The translations under genes were made by a program, and so were the position numbers. From Chryseobacterium artocarpi (GTDB taxonomy: Bacteria > Bacteroidota > Bacteroidia > Flavobacteriales > Weeksellaceae): a DNA stretch of 64,000 bases. The number at the start of each line of letters is the position of its first letter. Position 1 is the stretch's first letter. The notes below the pieces were generated by a model. That model saw only the letters and a program-made list of their open reading frames with translations. It was not told the origin of the DNA and ran no database searches. This document shows positions 46,811 to 54,920 of this stretch, piece after piece. The DNA lies in NCBI RefSeq assembly GCF_001684975.1, contig NZ_MAYH01000012.1:682001-746000 (forward strand), given 5' to 3'.

Positions 46811-47797
46811 ATGCAGGAAAAAAATAAACAGAAGAAAAATATAGTACTTTTAGTATTGCCGGAAGTTCAGTTATTGGATGTTGCCGGTCCCTGTGATGTT
46901 TTTACAGCTGCTAATTTCTTTAATACTTCTGGCTTCGGATATCAGGTTCATATGGTATCGGGTACTTCGGAAAAGACCATATATTCAAGCTCAGGAATGC
47001 CTTTAATTTGTAGTCATACAATTTATGATATTGATTTTCCCATTGATACTTTATTGGTAGCAGGAACAGAGCTTAAAGTATTAGAGAAGATTACTTCCGA
47101 TCTTTATCATTATTTACAAAATATAATTACGAAAGTAAGACGAATTGGATCAGTCTGCGTTGGTGCATTTGTATTGGCAGAAGCAGGGATTTTAAAAGGA
47201 AAGCAGGTGACTACCCATTGGAAATATGCTGATATTTTACAGAAAAACTATCCGGACCTGAATGTAAATATCAATCCGTTTTTTATAAAAGATCAGCAAA
47301 TATATACATCCGGAGGAGTTTCTTCCGGGATGGATCTTGCATTAGCATTACTGGAAGAAGACTTTGGAAAACCACTCGCTTCTGAAGTTGCCAAGCACCT
47401 TGTACTGCATTTAAAAAGACCTGGAGTACAAACACAATTCGGAAATGCTTTACCTGATTATGAAATGCTGTCTTCCTTTACAAAAGAAGTAAGAGACTGG
47501 CTTAAAGACAAACTTGAACAGCCCATCAACATAGAAAATATTGCTGAATCAATGAATATGAGCGTTCGGAATTTCTCAAGAGTATTTTTAAAAGAATCAG
47601 GAATGACACCTGGTAAGTTTCTGGAAAAAATGAGACTTGATCAGGCAAAGAATTTATTAGAATACACAGATATGAGTCTCGAACTTATTGCTGAAAAATG
47701 TGGCTTCGGAAGCATTGTCTCACTCCGAAGGCTATTCTTTAAATATCTATCCCTTTCTCCGGCACAATACCGTAAAAACAGTAAGAGTACAGAATAA
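46811..47797 (+). CDS. GlxA-family regulator (DJ-1/PfpI domain plus AraC HTH)
   Basis: 328 residues. Residues 1-190 are a DJ-1/PfpI-like amidotransferase fold (IVLLVLPEVQLLDVAGPCDV, IGSVCVGAFVLAEAG with Cys116 at the nucleophile elbow). Residues ~220-320 carry two AraC helix-turn-helix motifs (INIENIAESMNMSVRNFSR, LELIAEKCGFGSIVSLRRLF). GlxA regulators use the N-domain as a sensor. A separate DJ-1 protein follows 102 bases on, likely its target or partner. Confidence 0.9.
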   Translation: MQEKNKQKKNIVLLVLPEVQLLDVAGPCDVFTAANFFNTSGFGYQVHMVSGTSEKTIYSSSGMPLICSHTIYDIDFPIDTLLVAGTELKVLEKITSDLYHYLQNIITKVRRIGSVCVGAFVLAEAGILKGKQVTTHWKYADILQKNYPDLNVNINPFFIKDQQIYTSGGVSSGMDLALALLEEDFGKPLASEVAKHLVLHLKRPGVQTQFGNALPDYEMLSSFTKEVRDWLKDKLEQPINIENIAESMNMSVRNFSRVFLKESGMTPGKFLEKMRLDQAKNLLEYTDMSLELIAEKCGFGSIVSLRRLFFKYLSLSPAQYRKNSKSTE

Positions 47798-47899
47798 TTT
47801 CTTTTTACTTTTTTGAGTATCAAATAAGGTTGATGAGTATTTATCAGCATGCTATTCCTATGTCTTTATCTTAAAATATTAACCTATAAAAATAAAATT

Positions 47900-48526
47900 A
47901 TGAAACAAGAACAAAATGACAAAACAATCAATATCGCATTTTTAATTTATGATCAGGTAGAAGTTCTAGATTTAAATGGTCCTTTAGATGTTTTTGTTAA
48001 AGCAAATGTAGTTCGTCCGGGAAGTTATAATTGCTATACTGTTGGACAATCTTCTGAAGCAGTATACACAGAAGCCAATACGATGAAAGTTACTCCAACT
48101 TATAATGTGAAAACGTCACCTAAACCGGATATGATAGTCATTCCGGGAGCCAATCCGGATCAAGTGATGAAATGTCTGAAAGATGATGATTTTCAGGAAA
48201 CTGTAATGAGTTGGGTAAAGGAATGTTATCATGAAAACACTGTTGTTTTTACAATTTGCACAGGAAGTATGCATTTATCCGGAACAGGTATTTTGGACCA
48301 TTATGAAATTACAACCCATTCAATGTTATTAGATGCTTTAGAAGAATATAATCCAAAAAGCAAAGTGAATAGAAATGTACGCTTTGTTGATCAGGAACGG
48401 CTGGTCACTACTGCCGGAATAACCGCGGGAATAGACGGTGCCCTTTATCTTGTTGGAAAACATTACGGGAATGAGCTGAAAGATACTATTATTGAGCTTT
48501 TTGAGTATCAGCAGAAAGTTGTTTAA
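47900..48526 (+). CDS. DJ-1/PfpI-family protein
   Basis: 208 residues from the ATG at 47900 (the earlier in-frame ATG at 47849 adds a hydrophobic leader without support). DJ-1/PfpI fold with NIAFLIYDQVEVLDLNGPLD, DMIVIPGANPDQVM and the nucleophile elbow FTICTGSMHLSG (Cys120). Related to isonitrile hydratase and transcription-linked PfpI proteins; activity not predictable. It follows the GlxA regulator, which has the same domain. Confidence 0.85.
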   Translation: MKQEQNDKTINIAFLIYDQVEVLDLNGPLDVFVKANVVRPGSYNCYTVGQSSEAVYTEANTMKVTPTYNVKTSPKPDMIVIPGANPDQVMKCLKDDDFQETVMSWVKECYHENTVVFTICTGSMHLSGTGILDHYEITTHSMLLDALEEYNPKSKVNRNVRFVDQERLVTTAGITAGIDGALYLVGKHYGNELKDTIIELFEYQQKVV

Positions 48527-48559
48527 ATATTACATTTTCAAAAAAATAAAATGTATATG

Positions 48560-48591
48560 AAAAATTCGCAGACTGAAACCTGCGAATTTTT
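48560..48591. terminator. Shared terminator of convergent genes
   Basis: AAAAATTCGCAG and CTGCGAATTTTT form a 12-bp stem around ACTGAAAC, with T runs on both strands. It separates the DJ-1 gene from the convergent carboxypeptidase gene. Confidence 0.85.
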
Positions 48592-48601
48592 CTAAAGTAA
48601 A

Positions 48602-49636
48602 TTATAAAACTCCACTTTCTAATATTGAAAATTTCTTATCAATGCAGTTAATCTCAGCTATTCTTCCATAAGGGATCGTGAAAGTAGGGCAGGTGTGACC
48701 AAAATCCATCCGAGTAATCACAGGAAGATCATATAAACCTTCTTCATCCAGAACTTTCAGTAGCTCGGCTTCATATTCTTCAGTATATAAATTATCATAA
48801 GGTCTTCCAAAAATAATTCCTTTGGCGTTTTTCAAGATTCCCATGGCGGCATAGTTTCTCAACCACCATCGTACATATTCAGGCTTCGGCTTATCTTCTG
48901 ATGTTTCAAAAAAGAGAATAGAATCTTTCCATGTTTCCAGATCTGGCCAGTAATCAGTTCCTTTCAGCATTTCCAATACTTCCATACAACCCCCGATCAA
49001 TTTTCCATGTACAATAGAATTACCTCTGATAAAGTGCCACTCCTTAGATGGAGTCAGTTTTCTTTTGATATCTTGTAATGAAATATCAAACCAATCAAGG
49101 AATTCAGTAGTCCAGCCTTCCTCATTAGGTTTAATCCGCCCAATAACGTCAGAGGAGAACAGTGTTTTTTTTATATCATTGATCTGATAATCATGCATTG
49201 CTCCGTTTTCTGCAAATCCTACCAATAGGGAAGTGCCATAAAAAGAGCTTAAACCAGCTTTAAGACAGATAAAATGAGTCACTGTACTATCGGAAAATCC
49301 TAGAAATATCTTAGGATTGTTTTTAATTACTTCCAAATCAATGTACTTTAACATTCGTACACTGTCGTCTCCGCCAATATTTGAAATAATAGCCTTTACA
49401 GAAGGATCCGAGAATGCTTCCATAAGATCATTTGCCCTTGCTTCCGGGTTGTTGTAGATCCATTCTGCCGATTGTAAGGCATGTTTTGTTTCAGTAACTT
49501 CCAGATTGAAAATTTGATTTAAACGTTCCTTTCCCTTCAAATATCGATGAGGTAAATCACCGGCAGCACCCCAGGACAGGGATATTGTTGCTATTTTATC
49601 ACCACTGACTAATCTTTTTGGAGTAATTAATTTCAT
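48602..49636 (-). CDS. LD-carboxypeptidase / MccF-like S66 peptidase
   Basis: 344 residues, no signal peptide. The S66 nucleophile motif FLGFSDST (Ser115), NIGGDDSVRML, GKLIGGCMEVLEML with its catalytic Glu, and DFGHTCPTF with the His fit the family. Members cleave the L,D bond of cytosolic murein tetrapeptide, or hydrolyse microcin C as MccF. The Asn/Trp-rich insert near WKDSILFFETSED favours the MccF branch. Which role applies here is undecided. Confidence 0.88.
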   Translation of the reverse strand: MKLITPKRLVSGDKIATISLSWGAAGDLPHRYLKGKERLNQIFNLEVTETKHALQSAEWIYNNPEARANDLMEAFSDPSVKAIISNIGGDDSVRMLKYIDLEVIKNNPKIFLGFSDSTVTHFICLKAGLSSFYGTSLLVGFAENGAMHDYQINDIKKTLFSSDVIGRIKPNEEGWTTEFLDWFDISLQDIKRKLTPSKEWHFIRGNSIVHGKLIGGCMEVLEMLKGTDYWPDLETWKDSILFFETSEDKPKPEYVRWWLRNYAAMGILKNAKGIIFGRPYDNLYTEEYEAELLKVLDEEGLYDLPVITRMDFGHTCPTFTIPYGRIAEINCIDKKFSILESGVL

Positions 49637-49974
49637 AAATATTAAGTAATATAAAAATGGAAAACTTTGATCTGAGATGACTTAACTGCTGAAAAGGTAA
49701 ATCAATAATTGGCTCTTTCTGCCTATTTCTTTCAAAATTAGGACTTATTTGTAGTAAAAACAAAAAAAGAATTCTAAAAAAGGTCAGTAAACGAAAAATA
49801 TTTTTATTCATTCTGATCCTTGTGAGCATTGATGCCAAAAGGGATTTTGTCCTCTAAAGATAGGTTTTGGCAGAAGTTTAAAATTTTAAGTGAAAAAAAT
49901 AATATTCGTAAATTATTTATAAACAGATGTTTAATTATTTTGAAGAAAATTTTACGATAAAAAGCGTAAAAAAA
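49637..49974 (+). other. Gene-free region upstream of tRNA-Lys array
   Basis: About 340 AT-rich bases after the S66 gene start. A minus-strand frame MNKNIFRLLTFFRILFLFLL overlaps the S66 start and is not credible. No repeat or terminator seen. Confidence 0.4.
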
Positions 49975-50005
49975 TTTGGAATTTAAGAGGGTTTTCCTAT
50001 CTTTG
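49975..50005 (+). promoter_or_regulatory. Strong promoter of the tRNA-Lys array
   Basis: TTTG at 49975-49978 and TATCTTTG at 49998-50005 with a 19-base spacer are an exact flavobacterial consensus pair. The start near 50012 is ~37 bases before the first tRNA. Confidence 0.75.
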
Positions 50006-50048
50006 CAGTCCCTTAAACAAAGGGATTTACTTAAAAAAGTAAGTGGCC

Positions 50049-50121
50049 GACTCGGTAGCTCAGCTGGTAGAGCAATACACTTTTAATGTATGGGTCCTGG
50101 GTTCGAATCCCAGCCGGGTCA
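50049..50121 (+). tRNA. tRNA-Lys (anticodon TTT), copy 1
   Basis: 73 bases. GACTCGG pairs with CCGGGTC (one G-T), followed by discriminator A; CCA is not encoded. D arm GTAGCTCAGCTGGTAGAGC, anticodon loop CTTTTAA with TTT, T arm GGGTTCGAATCCC. Confidence 0.95.
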
Positions 50122-50197
50122 CAAGTAAAAAAACTATATTTCAGTAGTTATTTTTATCTCTCTTGAAAAAGAGATTTACTTTGAAAAATAAGTGACC

Positions 50198-50270
50198 GAC
50201 TCGGTAGCTCAGCTGGTAGAGCAATACACTTTTAATGTATGGGTCCTGGGTTCGAATCCCAGCCGGGTCA
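50198..50270 (+). tRNA. tRNA-Lys (anticodon TTT), copy 2
   Basis: Identical over all 73 bases to the first copy, 149 bases further on. Confidence 0.95.
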
Positions 50271-50344
50271 CAAATAAAAAACTGCATTTCAGTAGTTATT
50301 TTATCTCTCTTGAAAAAGAGATTTACTTTGGAAAATAAGTGACC

Positions 50345-50417
50345 GACTCGGTAGCTCAGCTGGTAGAGCAATACACTTTTAATGTATGGGTCCTGGGTTC
50401 GAATCCCAGCCGGGTCA
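50345..50417 (+). tRNA. tRNA-Lys (anticodon TTT), copy 3
   Basis: Identical over all 73 bases to the other two, 147 bases after copy 2. It is followed by the terminator of the array. Confidence 0.95.
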
Positions 50418-50424
50418 CAAATAA

Positions 50425-50452
50425 AAGAACGACTATTTCAGTCGTTCTTTTT
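50425..50452. terminator. Terminator after the tRNA array, bidirectional
   Basis: AAAGAACGACT and AGTCGTTCTTT form an 11-bp stem around ATTTC with T-rich flanks on both strands. It also ends the convergent GNAT gene. Confidence 0.85.
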
Positions 50453-50455
50453 GTT

Positions 50456-50932
50456 TTATTCAATATACTTCATTGTAATAGAGTTATCAGGATTTATCTT
50501 ATTTATTACTTCCTCAAAACCTATTTTTTTGTACAAATAATAGGCTTTGCTGTTTTGAGGCGTTACTTCCAGGAAAATTTCAATACCATTAAATCTTTTA
50601 TTCGCTTCATTAATGATAGAGTGAATAAGTCCTGAACCTATATTTTTCCCTTGATATTCTTTTTTAACATACATCTGATAAATATGACCAGTATTATTTT
50701 CATTTTTAACAAATACACAGATCCCAATAAGCTCCTCTTCTGAAAAAGCACCGAATACAAATCTTTCAAATGATTGCTGCTCTATATCGTTTTCTGTTCT
50801 GAATTTTTCAATTTTCAAAGCATCATGATAATTAGCACAAAATGATTCAGGAAATTCTGAAAGACTTTCTAAACGAATACTTCTGTAAAGTTTGCTTTCG
50901 TCAGGAAGGAGAGATCGATAGTTAATATTCAT
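50456..50932 (-). CDS. GNAT-family N-acetyltransferase
   Basis: 158 residues. The acetyl-CoA motif YQMYVKKEYQGKNIGSGLIH (Q/R-x-x-G-x-G/S), strand FGAFSEEELIGICVFVKN, and EVTPQNSKAYYLYKKIGFEE are the GNAT core. Acceptor unknown. Monocistronic. Confidence 0.88.
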   Translation of the reverse strand: MNINYRSLLPDESKLYRSIRLESLSEFPESFCANYHDALKIEKFRTENDIEQQSFERFVFGAFSEEELIGICVFVKNENNTGHIYQMYVKKEYQGKNIGSGLIHSIINEANKRFNGIEIFLEVTPQNSKAYYLYKKIGFEEVINKINPDNSITMKYIE

Positions 50933-51296
50933 TGTTTATGATAAATTTCTTATAAACCTTTAGTAAAGGTACAAATATGCAGATTACTAAAACAATTGAA
51001 CTGTAAATGTCAATTTTACTTTGAAGTCTTTACAAATTATCATAAATGAATACTCCATATTTAGTGAAATGGATGACGAAATTTTCAAAGTTGGAACAGA
51101 ATTTTCAATTAACAAAATGAGAAATTACGTATATTTATGACAAGAAGAGCATTTAATAGAGATGAAATGATTGATTTTTTACTGTATTTCTTGAAATATA
51201 TGTCTGTGTAGCCTGATAATATAGGAATAAGTAAAATTAAATTTGATAATTATTAAAAACAATAAAAAATATTTAAGATCGATAAAGGCAACAGTG
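50933..51296 (+). other. Intergenic region with short frames only
   Basis: About 360 bases. Frames such as 51137-51211 (MTRRAFNRDEMIDFLLYF) and MNTPYLVKWMTKFSKLEQNF near 51046 are under 25 codons and could be remnants of a gene; no family recognised and no strong hairpin. Confidence 0.35.
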
Positions 51297-52721
51297 ATGT
51301 ATACGTTTTGTATATATCTTTTGTTGCTTGTGGTATCTTGTAATCAAACATCTCAAAATAAAGAAAGAGATGAATTTGATATTTCCTTACTAAGTAAAAG
51401 TAATGAACTACAGCTTTCAGGGGAATATGAGGCTTTTATGAACCTCAATATGAGCTATCTGAAAAAAGCTGAAAAAATGAAGTATCAGGCGGGGAAAGGA
51501 CTTTGCTATCTCAATATTGCAGGAGTAAATGTTTCATCAGGGAATTATGAAAAAGCATTGTTTTTCTTTAATAATGCAGAAAAAGAACTTAAAAATTCAG
51601 AGAATAACTATCATAAAGCAACATTTTATAATGATTACAGCCTTTATTTTAATCATTTGAAATTGTATAATAAGGCTATTGAATGTAATAATCGAGCATT
51701 TTACTATATTCATCGTACTCCGAATTCAAAGATAAAGGATAAATTAATTCCCAGAGTTTATATCAATAAAGGAATCTTTTTTGCCTTTAAAGGCTGGATG
51801 GGAACCTCATTAAAATCTTTTATTAAGGCTAATGAACTGGAAAATTCCGCGTATAGTAATTGTATGCTTGCTCAGTATTACCTGTTTACTCATCAATTAC
51901 AACAAGCTGGAATATATGTTGGCAAGGCAGATGAAAAAATGCTTAGCCAAAAGACAAGTGACGTGGAATCATTGTGGGTTTATTTTACAATGGGGTATTA
52001 CTATAATGAGATTAATAATAGTGCTGAAGCCGAAAAAAATCTCAAAAAAGCACTTGAAATTAATATAAAAACCAAAAGAACTTATTCAACCCATATTGCA
52101 GGTGTGTATAAATCACTGGCAGAACTTTATAAAAAAGAGAATGATGGTGGTAAAGCCTATTATTACCTTAAAAATTATATGGAGGAAGAGAATAAAATGG
52201 AAAGTGCCAGATTTGCAAGTATGAATAAAACAACAGATGATTTTATTTCAGAGATGAAAACGGAATCAGAATGGCAGAAAAGCTATTTACCCCTAATTAT
52301 AGCCCTTTCTATATTTGTACTTACTGTTTCAGGTGTATATGCACAGAGACTTATAAAATTACTTCAAAAGAAGAAAACAAACCTGAAAATAGAAACTGAG
52401 AGGCTGAAAAGCACTGTTCATAATAAAATGCTGGAGGATGTTACCGAACTGGCAAAGAAAAATGATTCATCCTTTTTAATGAGGTTCAGGGAGTTGTATC
52501 CTGATTTTATTAATTCATTGCTGAAAATAAATCCTGACCTTGAAAATTCTGAACTGGCATTCTGTGCTATGCTGAAGCTTGGTTTTTCTTCTAAGGAAAT
52601 TGCAGACTACACTTTTGTACAACATCGGTCTGTTCAGCAAAAGAAATATAGAATCAGGAAAAGATTAGAGATCTCAGGAGAAGAAGATATTTATGTTTTT
52701 TTTGATAATTTAGATAAATAG
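51297..52721 (+). CDS. Lipoprotein-TPR-TM-HTH regulator, copy 1
   Basis: 474 residues from the ATG at 51297; an in-frame TTG at 51243 lacks support. A lipobox (LLVVSC, Cys15) follows a short hydrophobic leader, then TPR repeats (~30-320: ALFFFNNAEKEL, AEKNLKKALEINIK), a helix (~329-349, PLIIALSIFVLTVSGVYAQ), a coiled coil, and a C-terminal LuxR-like HTH (NSELAFCAMLKLGFSSKEIA, QHRSVQQKKYRIRK). The lipobox and helix imply a periplasmic TPR sensor tied to a cytosolic DNA-binding tail. Tandem duplicate follows. Confidence 0.8.
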   Translation: MYTFCIYLLLLVVSCNQTSQNKERDEFDISLLSKSNELQLSGEYEAFMNLNMSYLKKAEKMKYQAGKGLCYLNIAGVNVSSGNYEKALFFFNNAEKELKNSENNYHKATFYNDYSLYFNHLKLYNKAIECNNRAFYYIHRTPNSKIKDKLIPRVYINKGIFFAFKGWMGTSLKSFIKANELENSAYSNCMLAQYYLFTHQLQQAGIYVGKADEKMLSQKTSDVESLWVYFTMGYYYNEINNSAEAEKNLKKALEINIKTKRTYSTHIAGVYKSLAELYKKENDGGKAYYYLKNYMEEENKMESARFASMNKTTDDFISEMKTESEWQKSYLPLIIALSIFVLTVSGVYAQRLIKLLQKKKTNLKIETERLKSTVHNKMLEDVTELAKKNDSSFLMRFRELYPDFINSLLKINPDLENSELAFCAMLKLGFSSKEIADYTFVQHRSVQQKKYRIRKRLEISGEEDIYVFFDNLDK

Positions 52722-52829
52722 AATAAAGAAATATCTATGAATTTTTAATGAATTTGTAATATATTAAGTATAAATAGTTGAGTTATTAATTATAAATTAC
52801 ATTGATATTTAGTTTTAACGGAAAACCCC

Positions 52830-54257
52830 ATGATACGTATTTTTCTTTTAGCTTTACTATTTCTTTTAGTCTCCTGCGGACAGGATTCTCAAGAATTTGA
52901 AAAGTCTTTCGATGTTCCTCTGATGGAAAAGAATGAGGAATTCCGAGTTTCAGGTGAATATGATTCTCTTGTAAGTCTTAATAAGAAATATTACGCAAAA
53001 GCAGATGAAATAGGATATGAAGAGGGTAAAGCGCTATGTTTTATTAATTTAGCAGTAGTGAACATCTCCCTGGAGAACTATGCAAAGTCTCATTTTTTCT
53101 TTAATGCTGCTAATAAAATCTTAGAAAATTCTAAAAATAATCTCCATAAAGCAATATTTTACAGCAATTATGCGAAATTTAACTATGAATTGAGGAAATA
53201 TGATAAGTGTTTAGAATACAATAATAAAGCAATAGATTTTATTAAAAATGCTGGAGAAACTGATGCAAAACTGAAAAATAATATTCTTTTTAATATCTAT
53301 CTTAAGCAGGGTGTTTTTTATAGTCAGAAAAAACAAAATGATAAAGCTCTCGAATATTTTCATAAAGCTAGAAAACTCAACAATTCAGGATATGCAGATT
53401 GTGCCATAAGCGATTACATATATATGCATAAAAATATGGATTCTGCTAAGAAGTATGTGACTATTGCCTATAATAAAGCGCTTGAAAGAGGAAAAGTAGA
53501 TGGAATAGCACTTTATGCTAATACTATTATGGGTGAATATTATATTGCTGATAAACAATATGATAGAGCTGAATTGGCATTGAAGAAAGCACTGGAGATT
53601 GATAGTCATACGAAGCGTATTTATGCTTATTACACCAAATATATTTATAATGACTTGAGGACGGTATATGAAAATACTGGTGATAATGAACAAGCATATT
53701 ATTATTTAAATGCTTATAATGAAGCAAATATCAAGAATAATACTGCTGCTTTAAAGACAATAAATCATGATATGGAATCTTTTATTGCGGAAACAGAAAA
53801 AGCAGCGGATAGTCATAAGAAGGATATACAATGGGTGATTCTGATATCTCTTGCTGTCTTTTTACTGTTGGTTTTATATTCATGGAGAATTATAAAGCTT
53901 TTAAGAGAGAGAAAAAATACACTTAGAACTGAATCTGAAAAGCTTAAAAGTAAGATGAATGATAAGAAGCAGGATGAGCTTATAGAGCTTGCCAGAAGTA
54001 ATCACCCGGAGTTTTTGAACCTTTTTAAAGAAGCATATCCCGAATTTATCCAAAAACTTCTATATATCAATCCCGGGTTGGAAAATTCTGAACTGGCTTT
54101 TTGCGCTATGCTGAAACTCCATTTTACTTCTAAAGAGATTGCGAATTATACTCTTATTCAGCATAGAACTGTACAACAAAAGAAATACCGAATTAGGAAA
54201 AAACTCAATATCCCCACTGAAACGGATATTTACCAGTTTTTTGATGAGCTGGTTTAA
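52830..54257 (+). CDS. Lipoprotein-TPR-TM-HTH regulator, copy 2
   Basis: 475 residues, same plan as its neighbour: lipobox LLFLLVSC, TPR repeats (~30-325: NYAKSHFFFNAANKIL, RAELALKKALEIDSHT), membrane helix (~333-352, WVILISLAVFLLLVLYSW), coiled coil, HTH (NSELAFCAMLKLHFTSKEIA, QHRTVQQKKYRIRKKLNI). The HTH segments are nearly identical, the TPR parts diverged, so the pair may sense different ligands and bind similar DNA. 108 bases separate the two genes. Confidence 0.8.
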   Translation: MIRIFLLALLFLLVSCGQDSQEFEKSFDVPLMEKNEEFRVSGEYDSLVSLNKKYYAKADEIGYEEGKALCFINLAVVNISLENYAKSHFFFNAANKILENSKNNLHKAIFYSNYAKFNYELRKYDKCLEYNNKAIDFIKNAGETDAKLKNNILFNIYLKQGVFYSQKKQNDKALEYFHKARKLNNSGYADCAISDYIYMHKNMDSAKKYVTIAYNKALERGKVDGIALYANTIMGEYYIADKQYDRAELALKKALEIDSHTKRIYAYYTKYIYNDLRTVYENTGDNEQAYYYLNAYNEANIKNNTAALKTINHDMESFIAETEKAADSHKKDIQWVILISLAVFLLLVLYSWRIIKLLRERKNTLRTESEKLKSKMNDKKQDELIELARSNHPEFLNLFKEAYPEFIQKLLYINPGLENSELAFCAMLKLHFTSKEIANYTLIQHRTVQQKKYRIRKKLNIPTETDIYQFFDELV

Positions 54258-54722
54258 TTCAAAAAAAACTGCCTGATACATCATATCAGACAGTGTTTTC
54301 GAAATTTTTTTTTCGCCACCTGAATTTCTTTAGTGGTCTCATGTCAAATATGAAAATTTTTATCCAAAAGAAGAAAAAAAGCTATACTACACAAGTACTA
54401 CATTTTGATTTTTTAAATGTAATTAATTGTTTTTCAATGTGTTTTATTTTTGATGGTTTTTTGAAAATTTTTCTACAACATGGTTGAATATTGATAAGAT
54501 CCTTTACAATTTATTATTTAAGATCCAAAATTTTCTAATATTATTTCTACATACAACCCCTTTACTTTTTATATACAATTTTTTTGTACACTATTTTATA
54601 TGCTATCATAGATACTCTTATTTATTAAAATATAATTGATTTAATGAGCTGTAAATCATTAGTTTATTTTCATGTTGTATATGTGTAGTAGGAGATTTTT
54701 TTCTTTTTAAAACTTTAAAATA
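54258..54722 (+). other. Long AT-rich gap after the TPR-HTH pair
   Basis: Contains the terminator of copy 2. The 64-codon frame at 54293-54487 is biased to Phe/Lys and unsupported. Otherwise nothing recognised. Confidence 0.4.
54265..54299 (+). terminator. Terminator of the TPR-HTH copy 2
   Basis: ACTGCCTGATA and TATCAGACAGT pair with one mismatch around CATCA, with A and T runs either side, 8 bases after the stop. Confidence 0.65.
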
Positions 54723-54730
54723 TAGATTTG
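54723..54730 (+). promoter_or_regulatory. Candidate -7 box of a short transcript
   Basis: TAGATTTG matches TAnnTTTG; the transcript from ~54737 would run ~180 bases to the terminator at 54919. No TTG at the right spacing. Confidence 0.35.
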
Positions 54731-54829
54731 TATAACGGTTTTGATCAGGATATGGTTTATTATTTTCGTTGTTATTGAGTATTTGATGAAAAATAGTAAA
54801 CTAATTAAGATAATAAAGAAACAACACAA

Positions 54830-54892
54830 ATGAATCTCCAAAATCAGGATCTAAAGGGGAGAAATAGATTTATTTTTTTAGAGGGAAAGTGA
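54830..54892 (+). CDS. Possible 20-residue peptide (MNLQNQDLKGRNRFIFLEGK)
   Basis: ATG at 54830, TGA at 54890-54892, overlapping the left arm of the terminator. Basic, no family recognised. The position between a promoter box and a terminator favours a real small transcript; coding is uncertain. Confidence 0.25.
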   Translation: MNLQNQDLKGRNRFIFLEGK

Positions 54893-54919
54893 CTGTCTCA
54901 AATTGAGGCAGTCTTTTTT
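54888..54919 (+). terminator. Terminator of the short transcript
   Basis: GACTGTCTCA and TGAGGCAGTC form a 10-bp stem (one G-T) with a tiny loop, followed by six T. It abuts the stop of the convergent monooxygenase gene. Confidence 0.8.
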
Positions 54920-54920
54920 A

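Larger units (their letters stand above)
50049..50417 (+). repeat. Tandem repeat unit of tRNA-Lys plus spacer
   Basis: Two near-identical spacers (ATTTCAGTAGTTATTTT..., ATCTCTCTTGAAAAAGAGAT hairpin) lie between the three genes, so the unit is the tRNA with a ~75-base spacer. The spacer stems could serve as RNase processing sites. Confidence 0.85.

Noticed and set aside
49599..49838. Minus-strand 79-residue frame with a signal-like start
   Set aside because: It overlaps the firm start of the S66 peptidase, has no family, and is drawn from AT-rich upstream DNA.
54293..54487. 64-residue frame after TPR-HTH copy 2
   Set aside because: Starts inside the terminator, Phe/Lys/Ser-biased composition of AT-rich DNA, no homologue.
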